The position numbers and the translations under genes were made by a program. Of a stretch of 64,000 nucleotides of DNA, positions 32,531 to 41,598 are shown in pieces (the first letter of the stretch is position 1; every line of letters begins with the position of its first letter). Under the pieces are notes generated by a model. That model was not told where the DNA came from, searched no databases, and saw nothing but the letters and a program-made list of their open reading frames with translations. The stretch comes from Stigmatella ashevillena (GTDB lineage Bacteria > Myxococcota > Myxococcia > Myxococcales > Myxococcaceae), in the NCBI RefSeq assembly GCF_028368975.1, contig NZ_JAQNDM010000001.1:434001-498000 (forward strand). The letters are read 5' to 3'.

Positions 32531-33487
32531 TTATTTGGACTCGACCCGTCCGAGCGGGTTGGCGACGCCCGTCAGCGCCCTTTGTGCTTCCTGCCAAGCG
32601 GAGTCTCCGGGGTAGAGCGCGGTGCGGAGGTAGGCCCAGATGAGAAGCTGGACGGCAGCCACTCGCGCGGGGTTCTCGTCCGTGGTCTCGGCGACGTCAT
32701 ATCCCGAGACTCCGCCGAGCCCGTGCCCTGCGTCGAACAGGGTGACCAAGGACTTGGGGCTTGGGGAGAGGAAGTATGGATCGGCGTGCCAGTCGGCGCC
32801 TGCGACCGTCAGGTGGGGAGAGTCGTCCTTGTCGCCGGCGACCACGAGCGTGGGCGTCGTCATCTTGGAGAAGTCGATGGTCGAGAAGAAGGGGTAGTTC
32901 TCGGCTGCGAACTTGCTGAGGGCGTCGCCTCTGCCGGGCGCGGCGAGCAGCACGCCCGCCTTGATCCGGGGCTCGGCGAAGTTCACCTCCGTTCCGTCGC
33001 GGAGATCCTTGTGCCGCGCGCCAAGCAGCAGGCTGGCGGTGTGCCCGCCCAGCGAGTGCCCGACGACGGCCACCTTGCTTCGGTCCAAGCGCCCGGCGAG
33101 CGCAGCGACGGCGCGCTCGATCGCGTCGAGTTGGTCGAGGATGCGCTTCATGTCCTCGGCCCGCGCTCGCCAGTACAGAGGCGCATCGGGGTCATCGGAG
33201 CCGAGGGTGAGCGTCTTTGAGTCGAGATGGGTGGGCTGGATCACGACGAAGCCGTGTGCCGCCAGGAAGTTGGCGAGTGGGGCGTAGCCGTTCAATGAGG
33301 AGAGGTGGTTGGAGCGGCCGTGGCCGTGCGAGAGCAAAATGATGGGCAGTGGGCCTCCGGTCACGGGCGCGGAGACGCGCACCTGGAGTTCGACGGCGCG
33401 GCCGGGAGCGGGCAGCACGACGGGGCTGACCGAGAGGACCGGCGTGGGTGCGCTGGGGGTGTTCGCCGCGGGAGTCGGTTCGCTCAT
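32531..33487 (-). CDS. alpha/beta hydrolase, chlorophyllase/PAF-acetylhydrolase-like
   Basis: 318 residues. ATG with AGGAAA about eight bases upstream, no signal peptide. The hydrolase fold is clear: IILLSHGHGRSNHLSSLNGY forms the oxyanion region, VAVVGHSLGGHTASLLLGA the nucleophile elbow, TLVVAGDKDDSPHL the acid strand, and LVTLFDAGHGLGG the likely catalytic His. The substrate is probably an ester. It is transcribed divergently from an AraC-type regulator across a shared region with a 10-bp inverted repeat, so regulation by that protein is likely. Confidence 0.85.
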   Translation of the reverse strand: MSEPTPAANTPSAPTPVLSVSPVVLPAPGRAVELQVRVSAPVTGGPLPIILLSHGHGRSNHLSSLNGYAPLANFLAAHGFVVIQPTHLDSKTLTLGSDDPDAPLYWRARAEDMKRILDQLDAIERAVAALAGRLDRSKVAVVGHSLGGHTASLLLGARHKDLRDGTEVNFAEPRIKAGVLLAAPGRGDALSKFAAENYPFFSTIDFSKMTTPTLVVAGDKDDSPHLTVAGADWHADPYFLSPSPKSLVTLFDAGHGLGGVSGYDVAETTDENPARVAAVQLLIWAYLRTALYPGDSAWQEAQRALTGVANPLGRVESK

Positions 33488-33575
33488 GGTGTTGATTTCC
33501 TTTCGTGGGCTCGGCCCCGTGAAAAGGCCCGGAGACGAGAGGACGGACTATGGTGCGCGACGCGATCCGAGTATT

Positions 33576-33606
33576 GGAAGGACCGGACATTTTCATCGGT
33601 CCTTCC
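33576..33606. promoter_or_regulatory. inverted repeat in the hydrolase/AraC divergent promoter region
   Basis: GGAAGGACCG (33576-33585) and its exact reverse complement (33597-33606) flank an 11-base AT-rich spacer. The position between divergent start codons (33487 and 33650) suits an operator for the AraC-type regulator. An RNA hairpin in the AraC leader is the alternative. Confidence 0.5.
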
Positions 33607-33649
33607 GCGCCGCTTTGAACGGCCGCAGTGGACGCGCGAGGATACGAGG

Positions 33650-34426
33650 ATGCAACGCACGATGGACTCCGCCGCCTTGACGTTCTCGCTTTCCCGCTTC
33701 GTCGAGGACGTTCGCGGTGTCGTGCCAGTCGCTGGACGCGCATGTCACGAACGGCTGCCCGACGGAAGAACGACCCTTGTCTTTCGAGTGCTCGAGGAGG
33801 GCCGGAAAGGGGATGTGTGCGTCGCGGGCCCACGAACGCGGGCGCTGTTCAAGAACGCACCCGGCGTCGCGCGGGCGGTCATCCTTCAGTTCAAGCCAGG
33901 CTGGTCGGTGCCGCTCCTGGGCGTGGCAGCCAGCGAGCTGACGGACCAGATCGTCCCGCTGGAAGACATCTGGGGCCGTTCGGGCGGCGACCTCTGCCTC
34001 GAGCTCCTTGCTGCGCGAAGCCTGCCGGAGGTACTTGACCGAATCTCCCACGCGATCGCCCTTCGTACCCAACAGACATTCGACCCGGCATCGGCGCGGC
34101 TCGCTCGCCGCGCGGTTCGCTTGCTCGAAGGAGACGAGGTTCGGGTGGAGAGCGTGGCGAAGCAGCTTGGCGTCACGGCGCGGCATCTTCGCCGCGCCTT
34201 CACGGAGAGCGTCGGCATCGGGCCGAAGGATTTCGCGCGGGCCGTTCGCCTGCAGCGTGCCGTGGGAATGGCGGCGACCTCGAAGGACTGGGGACGCATC
34301 GCCGCATCCGCAGGCTATTACGACCAGGCGCACCTCATTGCCGACTTCCGGGAGCTCGTCGGGCTCACACCGGGCGCCTTCCTGAAGCGTGCGAGCGATC
34401 AGGCGAGCCGTTCGTGTAGCCGATAA
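33650..34426 (+). CDS. AraC-family transcriptional regulator
   Basis: 258 residues from ATG 33650, just after a GAGGA-rich site. The long open frame upstream lacks AraC similarity and overlaps the divergent gene. The N-terminal ~145 residues resemble the DUF6597-type ligand domain found in many AraC proteins (ARAVILQFKPGWSVPLLGVAA, then ELTDQIVPLEDIWG). The C-terminal part is a double helix-turn-helix: RVESVAKQLGVTARHLRRAF, then DWGRIAASAGYYDQAHLIAD and GLTPGAFLKR. It probably controls the divergent alpha/beta hydrolase and perhaps itself. Confidence 0.88.
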   Translation: MQRTMDSAALTFSLSRFVEDVRGVVPVAGRACHERLPDGRTTLVFRVLEEGRKGDVCVAGPRTRALFKNAPGVARAVILQFKPGWSVPLLGVAASELTDQIVPLEDIWGRSGGDLCLELLAARSLPEVLDRISHAIALRTQQTFDPASARLARRAVRLLEGDEVRVESVAKQLGVTARHLRRAFTESVGIGPKDFARAVRLQRAVGMAATSKDWGRIAASAGYYDQAHLIADFRELVGLTPGAFLKRASDQASRSCSR

Positions 34427-34632
34427 ACATCACGGCCGGAGCCTTACGCCGGGCACACTATTAAGCAGGGCTTCAAAGCCTCTTAACTCTCCAGAACCTA
34501 GTGCGCCGCGGGGGCAGGCGCTACGTCTAACCACATCGAGCCCAACCACTCCTTCCTCACGTTCTCAGGTCGGAACAAGCTCCAGATTGTAGACCTGCTG
34601 TCAGAGTCTATCGCAACGAAGGGATTGGACTG

Positions 34633-35730
34633 ATGAAACACCTCACTGCCTTTGCGCTGCTCACCGTCGCGCTCATCACCTCCGCGTGTGCAACCACGGC
34701 CAGAGATAATCAACCCGGTCCGTTGCTCATTCAAGAGCAAGGCAGCTTTGCAGTCGGCGGAACGGTCATCACCGCGCCCGGCACGTTCGACCCAATCAAG
34801 CAGGGCAGCTACAACCCCGCAGGGCCCGACTCCGCAGGACAGACGTTGCACGGCGATCACGCATATGTGTCCTTTGAGATCCCGGCAAATGCCAGAAAAC
34901 TTCCGCTCGTGTTCTGGCATGGCCACGGCCAGTCCGCGAAGACGTGGGAGAGCACCCCGGACGGCCGAGAGGGATTCCAGAACATTTTCCTGCGCCGTCA
35001 CTTTCCGGTGTATTTGATTGATCAACCACGACGCGGCCGTGCAGCACGCAGCACCCAGCCCATCACGATGACGGCTGCGCCTGACGAACAGCTTTGGTTC
35101 GGCATCTTCCGCCTTGGCCTGTGGCCGGACTTCTACCCAGGCGTACAGTTCTCGAGCGATCCGGAGGCGCTCAACCAGTTCTTCCGGCAGATGGTGCCCA
35201 ACACGGGCCCCTACGACGCGAACGTTAATTCCGACGCGGTCTCCGCACTCTTCGACCGGATCGGACCCGGCATTCTCGTCACGCACTCACAGAGCGGTGG
35301 ACTCGGCTGGAGCACGGCGATCAAGAACAGAAATGTACGAGCCATCGTTTCCTACGAACCGGGTGCTGGTTTCGCCTTCCCGCCGGGCGAAGCACCTGAG
35401 CTGATGACGTCCACCGGCGTCACGGTCAGAGGCGTCGAGGTGCCACTGTCGGACTTCATGCAGCTCACGAAGGTCCCGATCGTCATGTATTACGGCGACT
35501 TCATTGCTGAAAATCCAACCACGAATCCAGGCCAGGACCAGTGGCGAGTCACGTTCGCCATGGCAAGGCAGTTCCGCGATGCGGTGAACCGCCACGGCGG
35601 CGACGTGACTGTCGTGCACCTGCCCGAGATCGGTGTTCGCGGCAATACGCACTTCCCCATGTCGGATCTCAACAATGTCCAGATCGCCGACCTTCTGTCT
35701 CGGTTTCTCACGCAGCAGGGGCTGGATTGA
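34633..35730 (+). CDS. alpha/beta hydrolase lipoprotein
   Basis: 365 residues. The ATG follows an AAGGGA site, and the leader has a lipoprotein-type signal ([15 protein letters not shown]). Motifs: [18 protein letters not shown] for the oxyanion loop, [15 protein letters not shown] with the nucleophile Ser, and [12 protein letters not shown] near the C-terminus with the likely His. Related proteins occur in proteobacteria next to carboxymuconolactone-decarboxylase/cupin proteins, and such a gene follows here after 19 bases. Codon use is less GC-extreme than in the flanking core genes, which suggests acquisition by transfer. Substrate unknown. Confidence 0.85.
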   Translation: MKHLTAFALLTVALITSACATTARDNQPGPLLIQEQGSFAVGGTVITAPGTFDPIKQGSYNPAGPDSAGQTLHGDHAYVSFEIPANARKLPLVFWHGHGQSAKTWESTPDGREGFQNIFLRRHFPVYLIDQPRRGRAARSTQPITMTAAPDEQLWFGIFRLGLWPDFYPGVQFSSDPEALNQFFRQMVPNTGPYDANVNSDAVSALFDRIGPGILVTHSQSGGLGWSTAIKNRNVRAIVSYEPGAGFAFPPGEAPELMTSTGVTVRGVEVPLSDFMQLTKVPIVMYYGDFIAENPTTNPGQDQWRVTFAMARQFRDAVNRHGGDVTVVHLPEIGVRGNTHFPMSDLNNVQIADLLSRFLTQQGLD

Positions 35731-35749
35731 ACCTCCAGGAGAAACTCCC

Positions 35750-36562
35750 ATGAACGTGCTCGCCGCGGCCATCCTCTCCCTGTTTCTCGCCGCTTCCGCA
35801 TCCGCTCAAACCATCACCATCGCTCGGCGCGGCACGCAGCCGTCGCGGCAGGGGCCCGTCGACAACTTCACCGGCTCCGTCCGCGTCGACCCGCTGTTTC
35901 AGGCCAGCGATCCGGCGCGGGCGATGGGCGCGCTCGTCACGTTCGAGGCGGGCGCGCGATCGGCATGGCACAGCCATCCGCTTGGCCAGGTCCTCATCGT
36001 CACCGCCGGAACCGGGCGCGTGCAGCAGTGGGACGGACGGGTCGACGAGATCCGGCAGGGGGACGTCGTCCGCATTCCGCCGAACGTGAAGCACTGGCAT
36101 GGAGCGGCGCCGACAACGTCGATGGCGCATATTGCCATCGTGGAACAGCTCGATGGCAAGAGCACCGATTGGCTGGAGAAGGTCACCGAGGAGCAATACC
36201 GCATGTCCATCCGGGGACCCTCCACGCCTCACGCATCACCGCAAACCGCGCAACCGACGCCCGCCCAGAAACTGATCGGCGACTTCTCGCCGAAGCTGGT
36301 CGAGCTGACCGACGAAGTGCTCTTCGGCGATGTGTGGACACGCCCGCAGCTCTCACCTCGCGACCGCAGCCTCGTGACGGTCAGCGCGCTCATCGCCATG
36401 AACCGTCCCGACCAGCTCCGCTCGCACTTTGCGCGCGCCCGCGACAACGGCGTGACGCAAGAGGAACTGGTCGAGACGATCACGCACCTCGCCTTCTATG
36501 CCGGCTGGCCGAGTGCAATCACCGCCGTGACCGTGGCCAAAGACGTCTTCGAAAAGAAATGA
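35750..36562 (+). CDS. exported cupin / carboxymuconolactone decarboxylase fusion protein
   Basis: 270 residues from ATG 35750 (AGGAG eight bases upstream). A signal peptide ([17 protein letters not shown]) is followed by a cupin domain with the metal-binding pattern [18 protein letters not shown] and [12 protein letters not shown]. Residues about 175-270 are a carboxymuconolactone-decarboxylase-like domain ([18 protein letters not shown], then [15 protein letters not shown]) of the PcaC type without the AhpD CxxC pair. It is probably an operon partner of the preceding lipoprotein hydrolase. The domain arrangement (CMD after cupin) is common in proteobacterial detoxification clusters. The reaction is unknown. 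Confidence 0.85.
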   Translation: MNVLAAAILSLFLAASASAQTITIARRGTQPSRQGPVDNFTGSVRVDPLFQASDPARAMGALVTFEAGARSAWHSHPLGQVLIVTAGTGRVQQWDGRVDEIRQGDVVRIPPNVKHWHGAAPTTSMAHIAIVEQLDGKSTDWLEKVTEEQYRMSIRGPSTPHASPQTAQPTPAQKLIGDFSPKLVELTDEVLFGDVWTRPQLSPRDRSLVTVSALIAMNRPDQLRSHFARARDNGVTQEELVETITHLAFYAGWPSAITAVTVAKDVFEKK

Positions 36563-36598
36563 AGATCTTCAAGTAGCCACGGACCGGTCCGCAGCCCG

Positions 36599-36871
36599 TC
36601 GATCTTCGACACCGCCGAAGCGTATGGTCCGTTCACGAACGAGAAGCGGGTGGGTGAAGCCTTGGCGTCGGTCCGAGACCAGGTGGCGATCACCACCAAG
36701 TTCGGCTGGGACATCGACCCGGAGACAGGGAAGCGTCATGCCGGTCTGAACAGCCGTCCTGATCATATCAAGGTTACGACCGAGGGGATGCACGCGGTGC
36801 AGCCGGTCACCGCCGTCCAGAGTGAATACTCGCTCTGGACGAGGTCTCCACGGTCGAGCCAACATCGATGA
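36599..36871 (+). pseudogene. aldo/keto reductase remnant, truncated at both ends and internally deleted
   Basis: The frame reads IFDTAEAYGPFTNEKRVGEA and VRDQVAITTKFGWDIDPETG, an unmistakable AKR block with the catalytic Asp and Tyr. After LNSRPDHIKVTTEG it jumps without a frame change to MHAVQPVTAVQSEYSLW, normally about 60-70 residues further on, so the TIM-barrel segment with the catalytic Lys and His is gone. The N-terminal strand and all of the C-terminal half are missing, and the frame ends at 36871. No start codon context. Confidence 0.8.
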
Positions 36872-36952
36872 CCGGATACGATTGGCTGTAATCATAGAAC
36901 AGTGCGCCCTATCCTCTCTCCACTGTCGATCTGGGCTGATAGGCTCTGGTGC

Positions 36953-37990
36953 GTGAGCCTCTTCCCTACCACTCTGCCCGAACCTGACTTCACTCCACTG
37001 CGCGGGGGGCCCGTGCTGCGCTGGGGGGTTCTCGCCCCCGGCCGGATCGCGGGGGGCTTCGTCTGGGCACTTCACCACCACACCGGCCAGCGCGTGCACG
37101 CCGTGGCGTCTCGCGATCTCGAGCGCGCGCGGGGCTTTGCGGCGAAATACGGAGTCCCGCGTGCCTATGGCTCCTACGAGGAACTCGTCGCCGATCCCGG
37201 CATCGACATCGTCTACGTGGCATCTCCGCACAGTGAGCACAAGCGGCAGGCCCTTCTCGCCATTGCCGCGGGGAAACACGTGCTCGTGGAGAAGCCCCTC
37301 GCCCTCAATGCCGCCGAGGCGCGTGAGATCGCGGGCGCCGCGCGCGCGGCGAGGGTCTTTGCCATGGAGGCGATGTGGTCTCGCTTCTTCCCGCGGACGG
37401 CTCTCCTCGGTCGACTGCTGCGGGACGGCGTGCTCGGGGACATCCGTCTCGTCACGGCGGACTTCGGGGGCCGCTTCGACTTCGACCCCGAGGGCCGCAT
37501 CTTCAACCCGGCGCTCGGTGGCGGGGCCCTTCTCGATATCGGGATCTATCCCATCTGGTTCGCGCACTTCGTGCTCGGCGCGCCCACGCGGGTGCTCGCC
37601 ACCGGCGAGCTCGCCCAGACGGGCGTGGACGGTCAATCCGCCCTCGTGCTGAGCACGGACACGAACGCGCAGGCGCTCCTGCACACGACGCTCTTTGCCA
37701 ACACGCCCATCCAGGCGGCCGTCAGCGGCACGCTCGCGCGCATCCACGTGGATGCGCCGTTCATCGCTCCCGGCGGCTTCACGCTGATTTCCCATACCTC
37801 GGATGCCCGGCTCCACTGGAACGACTCGTCCGATGTGCGCGAGAGCGAGGGCCTTGCCTATCAAGCCTCGGCGGTCGCTCAGCACATCGCGGACGGCCTC
37901 ACCGAGTCACCGTTGCATCCGCTCGACTTCACCATCGCCGTGCTCGAGACGATCGACACGGCGCGGCGGCAGGTGGGCTACCCACCGTGA
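36953..37990 (+). CDS. Gfo/Idh/MocA-family NAD(P)-dependent oxidoreductase
   Basis: About 345 residues. The start is uncertain: GTG 36953 gives a normal short leader before the Rossmann fold, and a GTG at 36902 is also open. Motifs: LRWGVLAPGRIAGGFVWAL for nucleotide binding, DIVYVASPHSEHKRQALLAI, then GKHVLVEKPLALNAAEA with the conserved EKP. The C-terminal sheet domain has GGGALLDIGIYPIWFA, with the Asp typical of the active site. Such enzymes oxidise or reduce sugars, inositols or dihydrodiols. The substrate is not evident. Codon use resembles the core genome. Confidence 0.88.
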   Translation: MSLFPTTLPEPDFTPLRGGPVLRWGVLAPGRIAGGFVWALHHHTGQRVHAVASRDLERARGFAAKYGVPRAYGSYEELVADPGIDIVYVASPHSEHKRQALLAIAAGKHVLVEKPLALNAAEAREIAGAARAARVFAMEAMWSRFFPRTALLGRLLRDGVLGDIRLVTADFGGRFDFDPEGRIFNPALGGGALLDIGIYPIWFAHFVLGAPTRVLATGELAQTGVDGQSALVLSTDTNAQALLHTTLFANTPIQAAVSGTLARIHVDAPFIAPGGFTLISHTSDARLHWNDSSDVRESEGLAYQASAVAQHIADGLTESPLHPLDFTIAVLETIDTARRQVGYPP

Positions 37991-38054
37991 GCCCGACAAG
38001 ACAATGCGCAGCACGGTCGCGCTGGGATGGCGCTCCTCGGGCCGCTTCCACTTC

Positions 38055-39032
38055 CTACAGGATGTTGGAGCCCCCCGGTTTGCGGCGTGACCTTCTTCCA
38101 CGATCTGGCATACGGGTCTGGTCTTGCCATCGCTCCCATGGCGGTGTGCCCCCGAAGGCCACCGCGAGGCGGTCGATGAACAAACGCGCTTTTTGAGGAA
38201 CGTGCTTTGCGGTGGGCGTGACGGCATGCAGCGGCAACTCGGGGCTGTTGAACGAAGGCAACACCTGGACCAGTTCACCCCGCTGGAGATGCTGCGCGAA
38301 CACGAAGCTCGGCGCGTAGGCCACGCCGAAGCCCGCCAGGGTCACCTCGAGCATCATGGACGTGTTGTTGGCATTGAAGCGGCAGGGGCGCGAAAGGCGT
38401 GTCGAACGGCCGTCGCTTGCAGTGAATGTCCACGGGGGTGTCGACACCTCGCCGATGTAGCCAATCCGGGCATGAACTCCCAACTCCTGCGGCGACTCTG
38501 GCGTCCCAGCCCGTTCGAGATAGGCCGGCGCGGCGCAGGCGATCAGGCGGCAACTGGCCAGACGCCGGGCCACCAGTCCGGAGTCCGGCAATTGCCCGAT
38601 TCGAATGGCAAGATCCAGTCCGTCCTCAACCAAGTCGACGAAGCGGTCCTGCAGATGGATCGCGACGCTCACACCCGGGAAGTCGTCCAGATACTGGGCC
38701 ACAAGCGGGCCAAGGTACATGGCGCCGAAGTTGACGGGCGCAGCGATGCGCAGCGTTCCCCGAGGAGTTGCATGCGCCTCTGCAGCGTCGCTGCCCGCTT
38801 CCTCCAACTCTTCGAGGACACGCTTGCATGTCGTGAAATACGCATGGCCAGCATCGGTCAGGCTGAGTCGCCGTGTGGTGCGCTGCACGAGGCGTGCCGG
38901 AAGCGCTTCCTCCAACGCAGACAAATAACGGCCTGCCATCACGGCAGAAATTCCGAAGCGCCGGGCGGCCGACGCAATGCTGCCTTCCTCGATCGCCGCC
39001 ACGAAGACGGCCATGCTGAGCAATCGATCCAT
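38055..39032 (-). CDS. LysR-family transcriptional regulator
   Basis: 325 residues from ATG 39032. A GTG four codons earlier is also open. N-terminal winged helix: MAVFVAAIEEGSIASAARRF, then AVMAGRYLSALEEAL and RRLSLTDAGHAYF. The C-terminal periplasmic-binding-like effector domain is complete (GTLRIAAPVNFGAMYLGPLV, LDLAIRIGQLPDSGLVARRL). It belongs to the CrgA/DsdC-like group often placed divergently from a small redox or hydrolase gene. Here the divergent gene is the alpha/beta hydrolase at 39168, and a palindrome lies between them. Confidence 0.9.
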   Translation of the reverse strand: MDRLLSMAVFVAAIEEGSIASAARRFGISAVMAGRYLSALEEALPARLVQRTTRRLSLTDAGHAYFTTCKRVLEELEEAGSDAAEAHATPRGTLRIAAPVNFGAMYLGPLVAQYLDDFPGVSVAIHLQDRFVDLVEDGLDLAIRIGQLPDSGLVARRLASCRLIACAAPAYLERAGTPESPQELGVHARIGYIGEVSTPPWTFTASDGRSTRLSRPCRFNANNTSMMLEVTLAGFGVAYAPSFVFAQHLQRGELVQVLPSFNSPELPLHAVTPTAKHVPQKARLFIDRLAVAFGGTPPWERWQDQTRMPDRGRRSRRKPGGSNIL

Positions 39033-39047
39033 GCCTGTTCTCACTAT

Positions 39048-39060
39048 GTACTGGCAGTAC
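39048..39060. promoter_or_regulatory. palindrome between the LysR gene and the divergent hydrolase, candidate operator
   Basis: GTACTG, one spacer base, then CAGTAC, starting 16 bases upstream of the LysR start codon. A further GACTGTAC half-like element follows. Placement suits autoregulation by the LysR protein. Confidence 0.4.
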
Positions 39061-39167
39061 TGACTGTACGGAGAGAGGCGGGTCTTATCAATCTGATTGA
39101 CGCAAACAACAATCTAGACCCAGGCGACGGCGGTGTTTGCCGTCACCGTCAACCGAAAGGCCAGGTC

Positions 39168-39944
39168 ATGAAAGTTGCAGCGAACGGAATCAACATCAAC
39201 GTCACGCAGGAAGGGTCTGGAGACACAACGCTCGTCTTCCTTCATTACTGGGGCGGATCGTCGCTCGCGTGGTCTCAGGTCATCTCGCGGCTGTCGAGCA
39301 CGTTCCGATGCGTCGCTCTCGATGGCCGCGGGCAGGGCGGCTCGGACGCTCCTCGTGACGGCTACAGCGCGGTCGACCTCGCCGACGACGTACTGGGCGT
39401 CGTGCGGGAACTTGAGATCGACAACTACGTCGTCATCGGCCATTCGATGGGCGGCAAGACGGCCCAGGTCGTCGCGTCGCGTCGCCCGGCCGGCTTGCGC
39501 GGAATCGCGCTGATTGCGTCCTCGCCGCCGTCTCCAATGCCCATCGGCGACGAGCAGCGTGCGCAGATGAAGATGGCCTACGCGAATCGTGATTCGGTCA
39601 ACTGGACGCTCGACAACGTCCTGATCGGCAGCCCGACATCATCGCAGGCGCGGGAACAAGCGGTCGTGGACGCGCTGGGTGTCAGCCAACCGGCAGTACT
39701 CGGCTGGATCGACACCGGCACGCGCGAGGACTTCAGTCGGGAGGTGGCATCCATCGACGTTCCCACAGTCATCGTCACGGGGGAACTCGATCGCGTCGAC
39801 CCAATCGACGTCGTTCGCGGACACATCGTCCCCCATTTCAAGGACGCGCCGCTCCACGTGATTCCTGGAAGGGGACACTTGCTGCCGATCGAGGCGCCTG
39901 GCGAAATCGCCGACATCCTTCGGGAATTTGCAGCAGGCTTGTGA
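39168..39944 (+). CDS. alpha/beta hydrolase (non-haem peroxidase/esterase-like)
   Basis: 258 residues from ATG 39168. The open frame extends far upstream, but that part is antisense to the LysR gene. Motifs: TLVFLHYWGGSSLAWSQVI, DGRGQGGSDAPRDGYS, nucleophile VVIGHSMGGKTAQVVA, acid VTGELDRVDP and histidine HVIPGRGHLLPIEAP. All three triad positions are present. The sequence style (shorter, moderate GC) resembles proteobacterial hydrolases. It is probably regulated by the divergent LysR protein. Substrate unknown. Confidence 0.88.
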   Translation: MKVAANGININVTQEGSGDTTLVFLHYWGGSSLAWSQVISRLSSTFRCVALDGRGQGGSDAPRDGYSAVDLADDVLGVVRELEIDNYVVIGHSMGGKTAQVVASRRPAGLRGIALIASSPPSPMPIGDEQRAQMKMAYANRDSVNWTLDNVLIGSPTSSQAREQAVVDALGVSQPAVLGWIDTGTREDFSREVASIDVPTVIVTGELDRVDPIDVVRGHIVPHFKDAPLHVIPGRGHLLPIEAPGEIADILREFAAGL

Positions 39945-40140
39945 CTTGCGACGAGCGCAGCCCATCACCGGATGACGGTCTCTTTCTGACGTCCACTCGC
40001 CTGCCCGGACTGCCTTTCGGGGGCGATCACAATCCCCGCCGATTCCCCCCCAATCCCCGCTCTGCCGGGGAGGACACCCCAGAGGCATCCTCTGCTTGAA
40101 CTCACAAACGCCCGCCCCTCCCGGGTCGGCCGGGGATGCC

Positions 40141-40863
40141 ATGCAGTCACACGATCACTCACACCCGCAGCAAGAGGCTTCCGCGCGAAAGTTCGGAGCC
40201 GAGCGCGCCGCCCAGTACGATGCCCAAGCCACGACCTGGTTCATCGGCGCCCAGGCGATGCACGAGGCCATCTCCACCGTGATGGCGGCCACGCTGGAAG
40301 GTCAGGACACGGCGTCCCTGCTCTGCGTGGGCGTGGGCACGGGACAGGACGTGCTGCCCTACGCGAAACAAGGGGCGCCGGGCTGGCGCTTCACAGGTGT
40401 GGATCCCTCCCCCGACATGCTGGCGGTCGCGCGGAAGCAGCTCGCCGCCGCCGGACTCCTGGAGCGGACACAGTTGCACGTCGGCTTCTTGGACTCCCTG
40501 CCTCCCGGCCCCTTGTTCGATGGAGCGGAGATGATTGGCGTGCTCCACCATGTGGCGAGTGAGGAGGGCCGTCTGGCCCTGCTGCGCGAAGTAGTACGGC
40601 GGCTCAAGCCAGGGGCACCCTTCATTCTGGGCTGCCGCATCGGGTTCGACCCCGTGCTCACAGCCGTTGAGGAGTATCGGCTCCGGCACGCCGGGGCTCC
40701 CCCCGAGTTCCTATCGAACTTCGCCCGGGGCCTCGCGACCCTTCAGGCCCCCGAGTCCGAGGCTGCGCTCGCCGCGCTGCTCGGCCGGGCGGGGCTGGAG
40801 CCCCCACGTCAGATCTTCGCCGCGATGCAATTCAGGGTGTTCCTGACGCGCCCATCGCCTTGA
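40141..40863 (+). CDS. class I SAM-dependent methyltransferase
   Basis: 240 residues from ATG 40141 (GGGGAT five bases upstream). A TTG at 40096 would add 15 residues. SAM-binding motif I is LLCVGVGTGQDVLPYA, the acidic motif follows in FTGVDPSPDMLAVARKQL, and motif IV-like GVLHHVASEEGRLALLREV and RRLKPGAPFILG complete the fold. The N-terminus has a His-rich MQSHDHSHPQQ stretch before ARKFGAERAAQYDAQA. It is similar in layout to small-molecule methyltransferases. The acceptor is unknown. Confidence 0.88.
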   Translation: MQSHDHSHPQQEASARKFGAERAAQYDAQATTWFIGAQAMHEAISTVMAATLEGQDTASLLCVGVGTGQDVLPYAKQGAPGWRFTGVDPSPDMLAVARKQLAAAGLLERTQLHVGFLDSLPPGPLFDGAEMIGVLHHVASEEGRLALLREVVRRLKPGAPFILGCRIGFDPVLTAVEEYRLRHAGAPPEFLSNFARGLATLQAPESEAALAALLGRAGLEPPRQIFAAMQFRVFLTRPSP

Positions 40864-41102
40864 GCCGGGCCTCGGCATTGCCTTTGCCCGGCCCGAATGC
40901 CAACGGCTTTGCGGAACCGAGGCGCCAACAAACAAGGTTCCGCGTGCCGATTCAGACCCAGGCCGACATCGGCGGTCGGCGCGGCCCGTTGAGTCCCCCG
41001 CTCGCCATGCCGTCATGGCGACTGTCGGCCCGCCCACAAGGACTCCAGCGGTAACCGCGCCACAGCAGGAGGCGGCTTGACACGCAATCACGGCCCATTA
41101 TT

Positions 41103-41130
41103 ATCTAGAGAACTAGATTATAGCGAGCTA
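41103..41130. promoter_or_regulatory. palindromes in front of the MarR-type gene, candidate operator
   Basis: ATCTAG and CTAGAT (41103-41108, 41113-41118) surround AGAA, and TAGC-GA-GCTA follows at 41121-41130. Both lie within 35 bases of the start codon in an AT-rich patch, fitting autorepression by the MarR protein. Confidence 0.5.
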
Positions 41131-41134
41131 GAAG

Positions 41135-41566
41135 ATGGCATCCGAGCGACCGAGCGTTGGCACACAGCTTTCCTTCGCGCTTTACGGCGCGGCGAACCGG
41201 ATGGTGCGCATGCACAAGCCATTCCTTGAGCCGCTGGGTCTGACCTTCCCCCAGTACCTCGTGATCCTCGAACTGCTGGATAGCGCGCCACTTTCCGTCG
41301 GCGCCCTCGGGGCCCGCCTCGACATGGACACGGGCACGATCACGCCGCTGATCAAACGACTCGGTGCAGCCGGCTTGGTCACGCGGACGCGCGACCCCGC
41401 CGACGAACGCCGCGTGATGGTCGACCTGACTTCCCGCAGCCGTGCCCTCGAAGCCGAGGTCCGGAGCATCAACGGCAAGATCAAGTCCGCCTGCCAGCTC
41501 ACCGACCGGGGCATCGACGAGCTTCGTCGCACGCTGGAAGCACTGGCGCACCCGGCGACCGAATAA
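41135..41566 (+). CDS. MarR/OhrR-type regulator lacking the redox cysteine
   Basis: 143 residues. The sequence follows OhrR closely: TQLSFALYGAANRMVRMHKP, LGLTFPQYLVILELLDSAPL, winged helix RLDMDTGTITPLIKRLGAAG and RTRDPADERRVMVDL. In OhrR the peroxide-sensing Cys sits in QLCF (Cys15 in B. subtilis). Here it is Ser13 (QLSF), so organic-peroxide sensing by that residue is not possible and another ligand is likely. It is followed by a broken NADP-reductase gene and, further on, a quinone-reductase-like gene, which are plausible targets. AT-rich palindromes precede the gene. Confidence 0.88.
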   Translation: MASERPSVGTQLSFALYGAANRMVRMHKPFLEPLGLTFPQYLVILELLDSAPLSVGALGARLDMDTGTITPLIKRLGAAGLVTRTRDPADERRVMVDLTSRSRALEAEVRSINGKIKSACQLTDRGIDELRRTLEALAHPATE

Positions 41567-41598
41567 CCCCGCAAGACAATCAGGAGAGCATCCAATGA

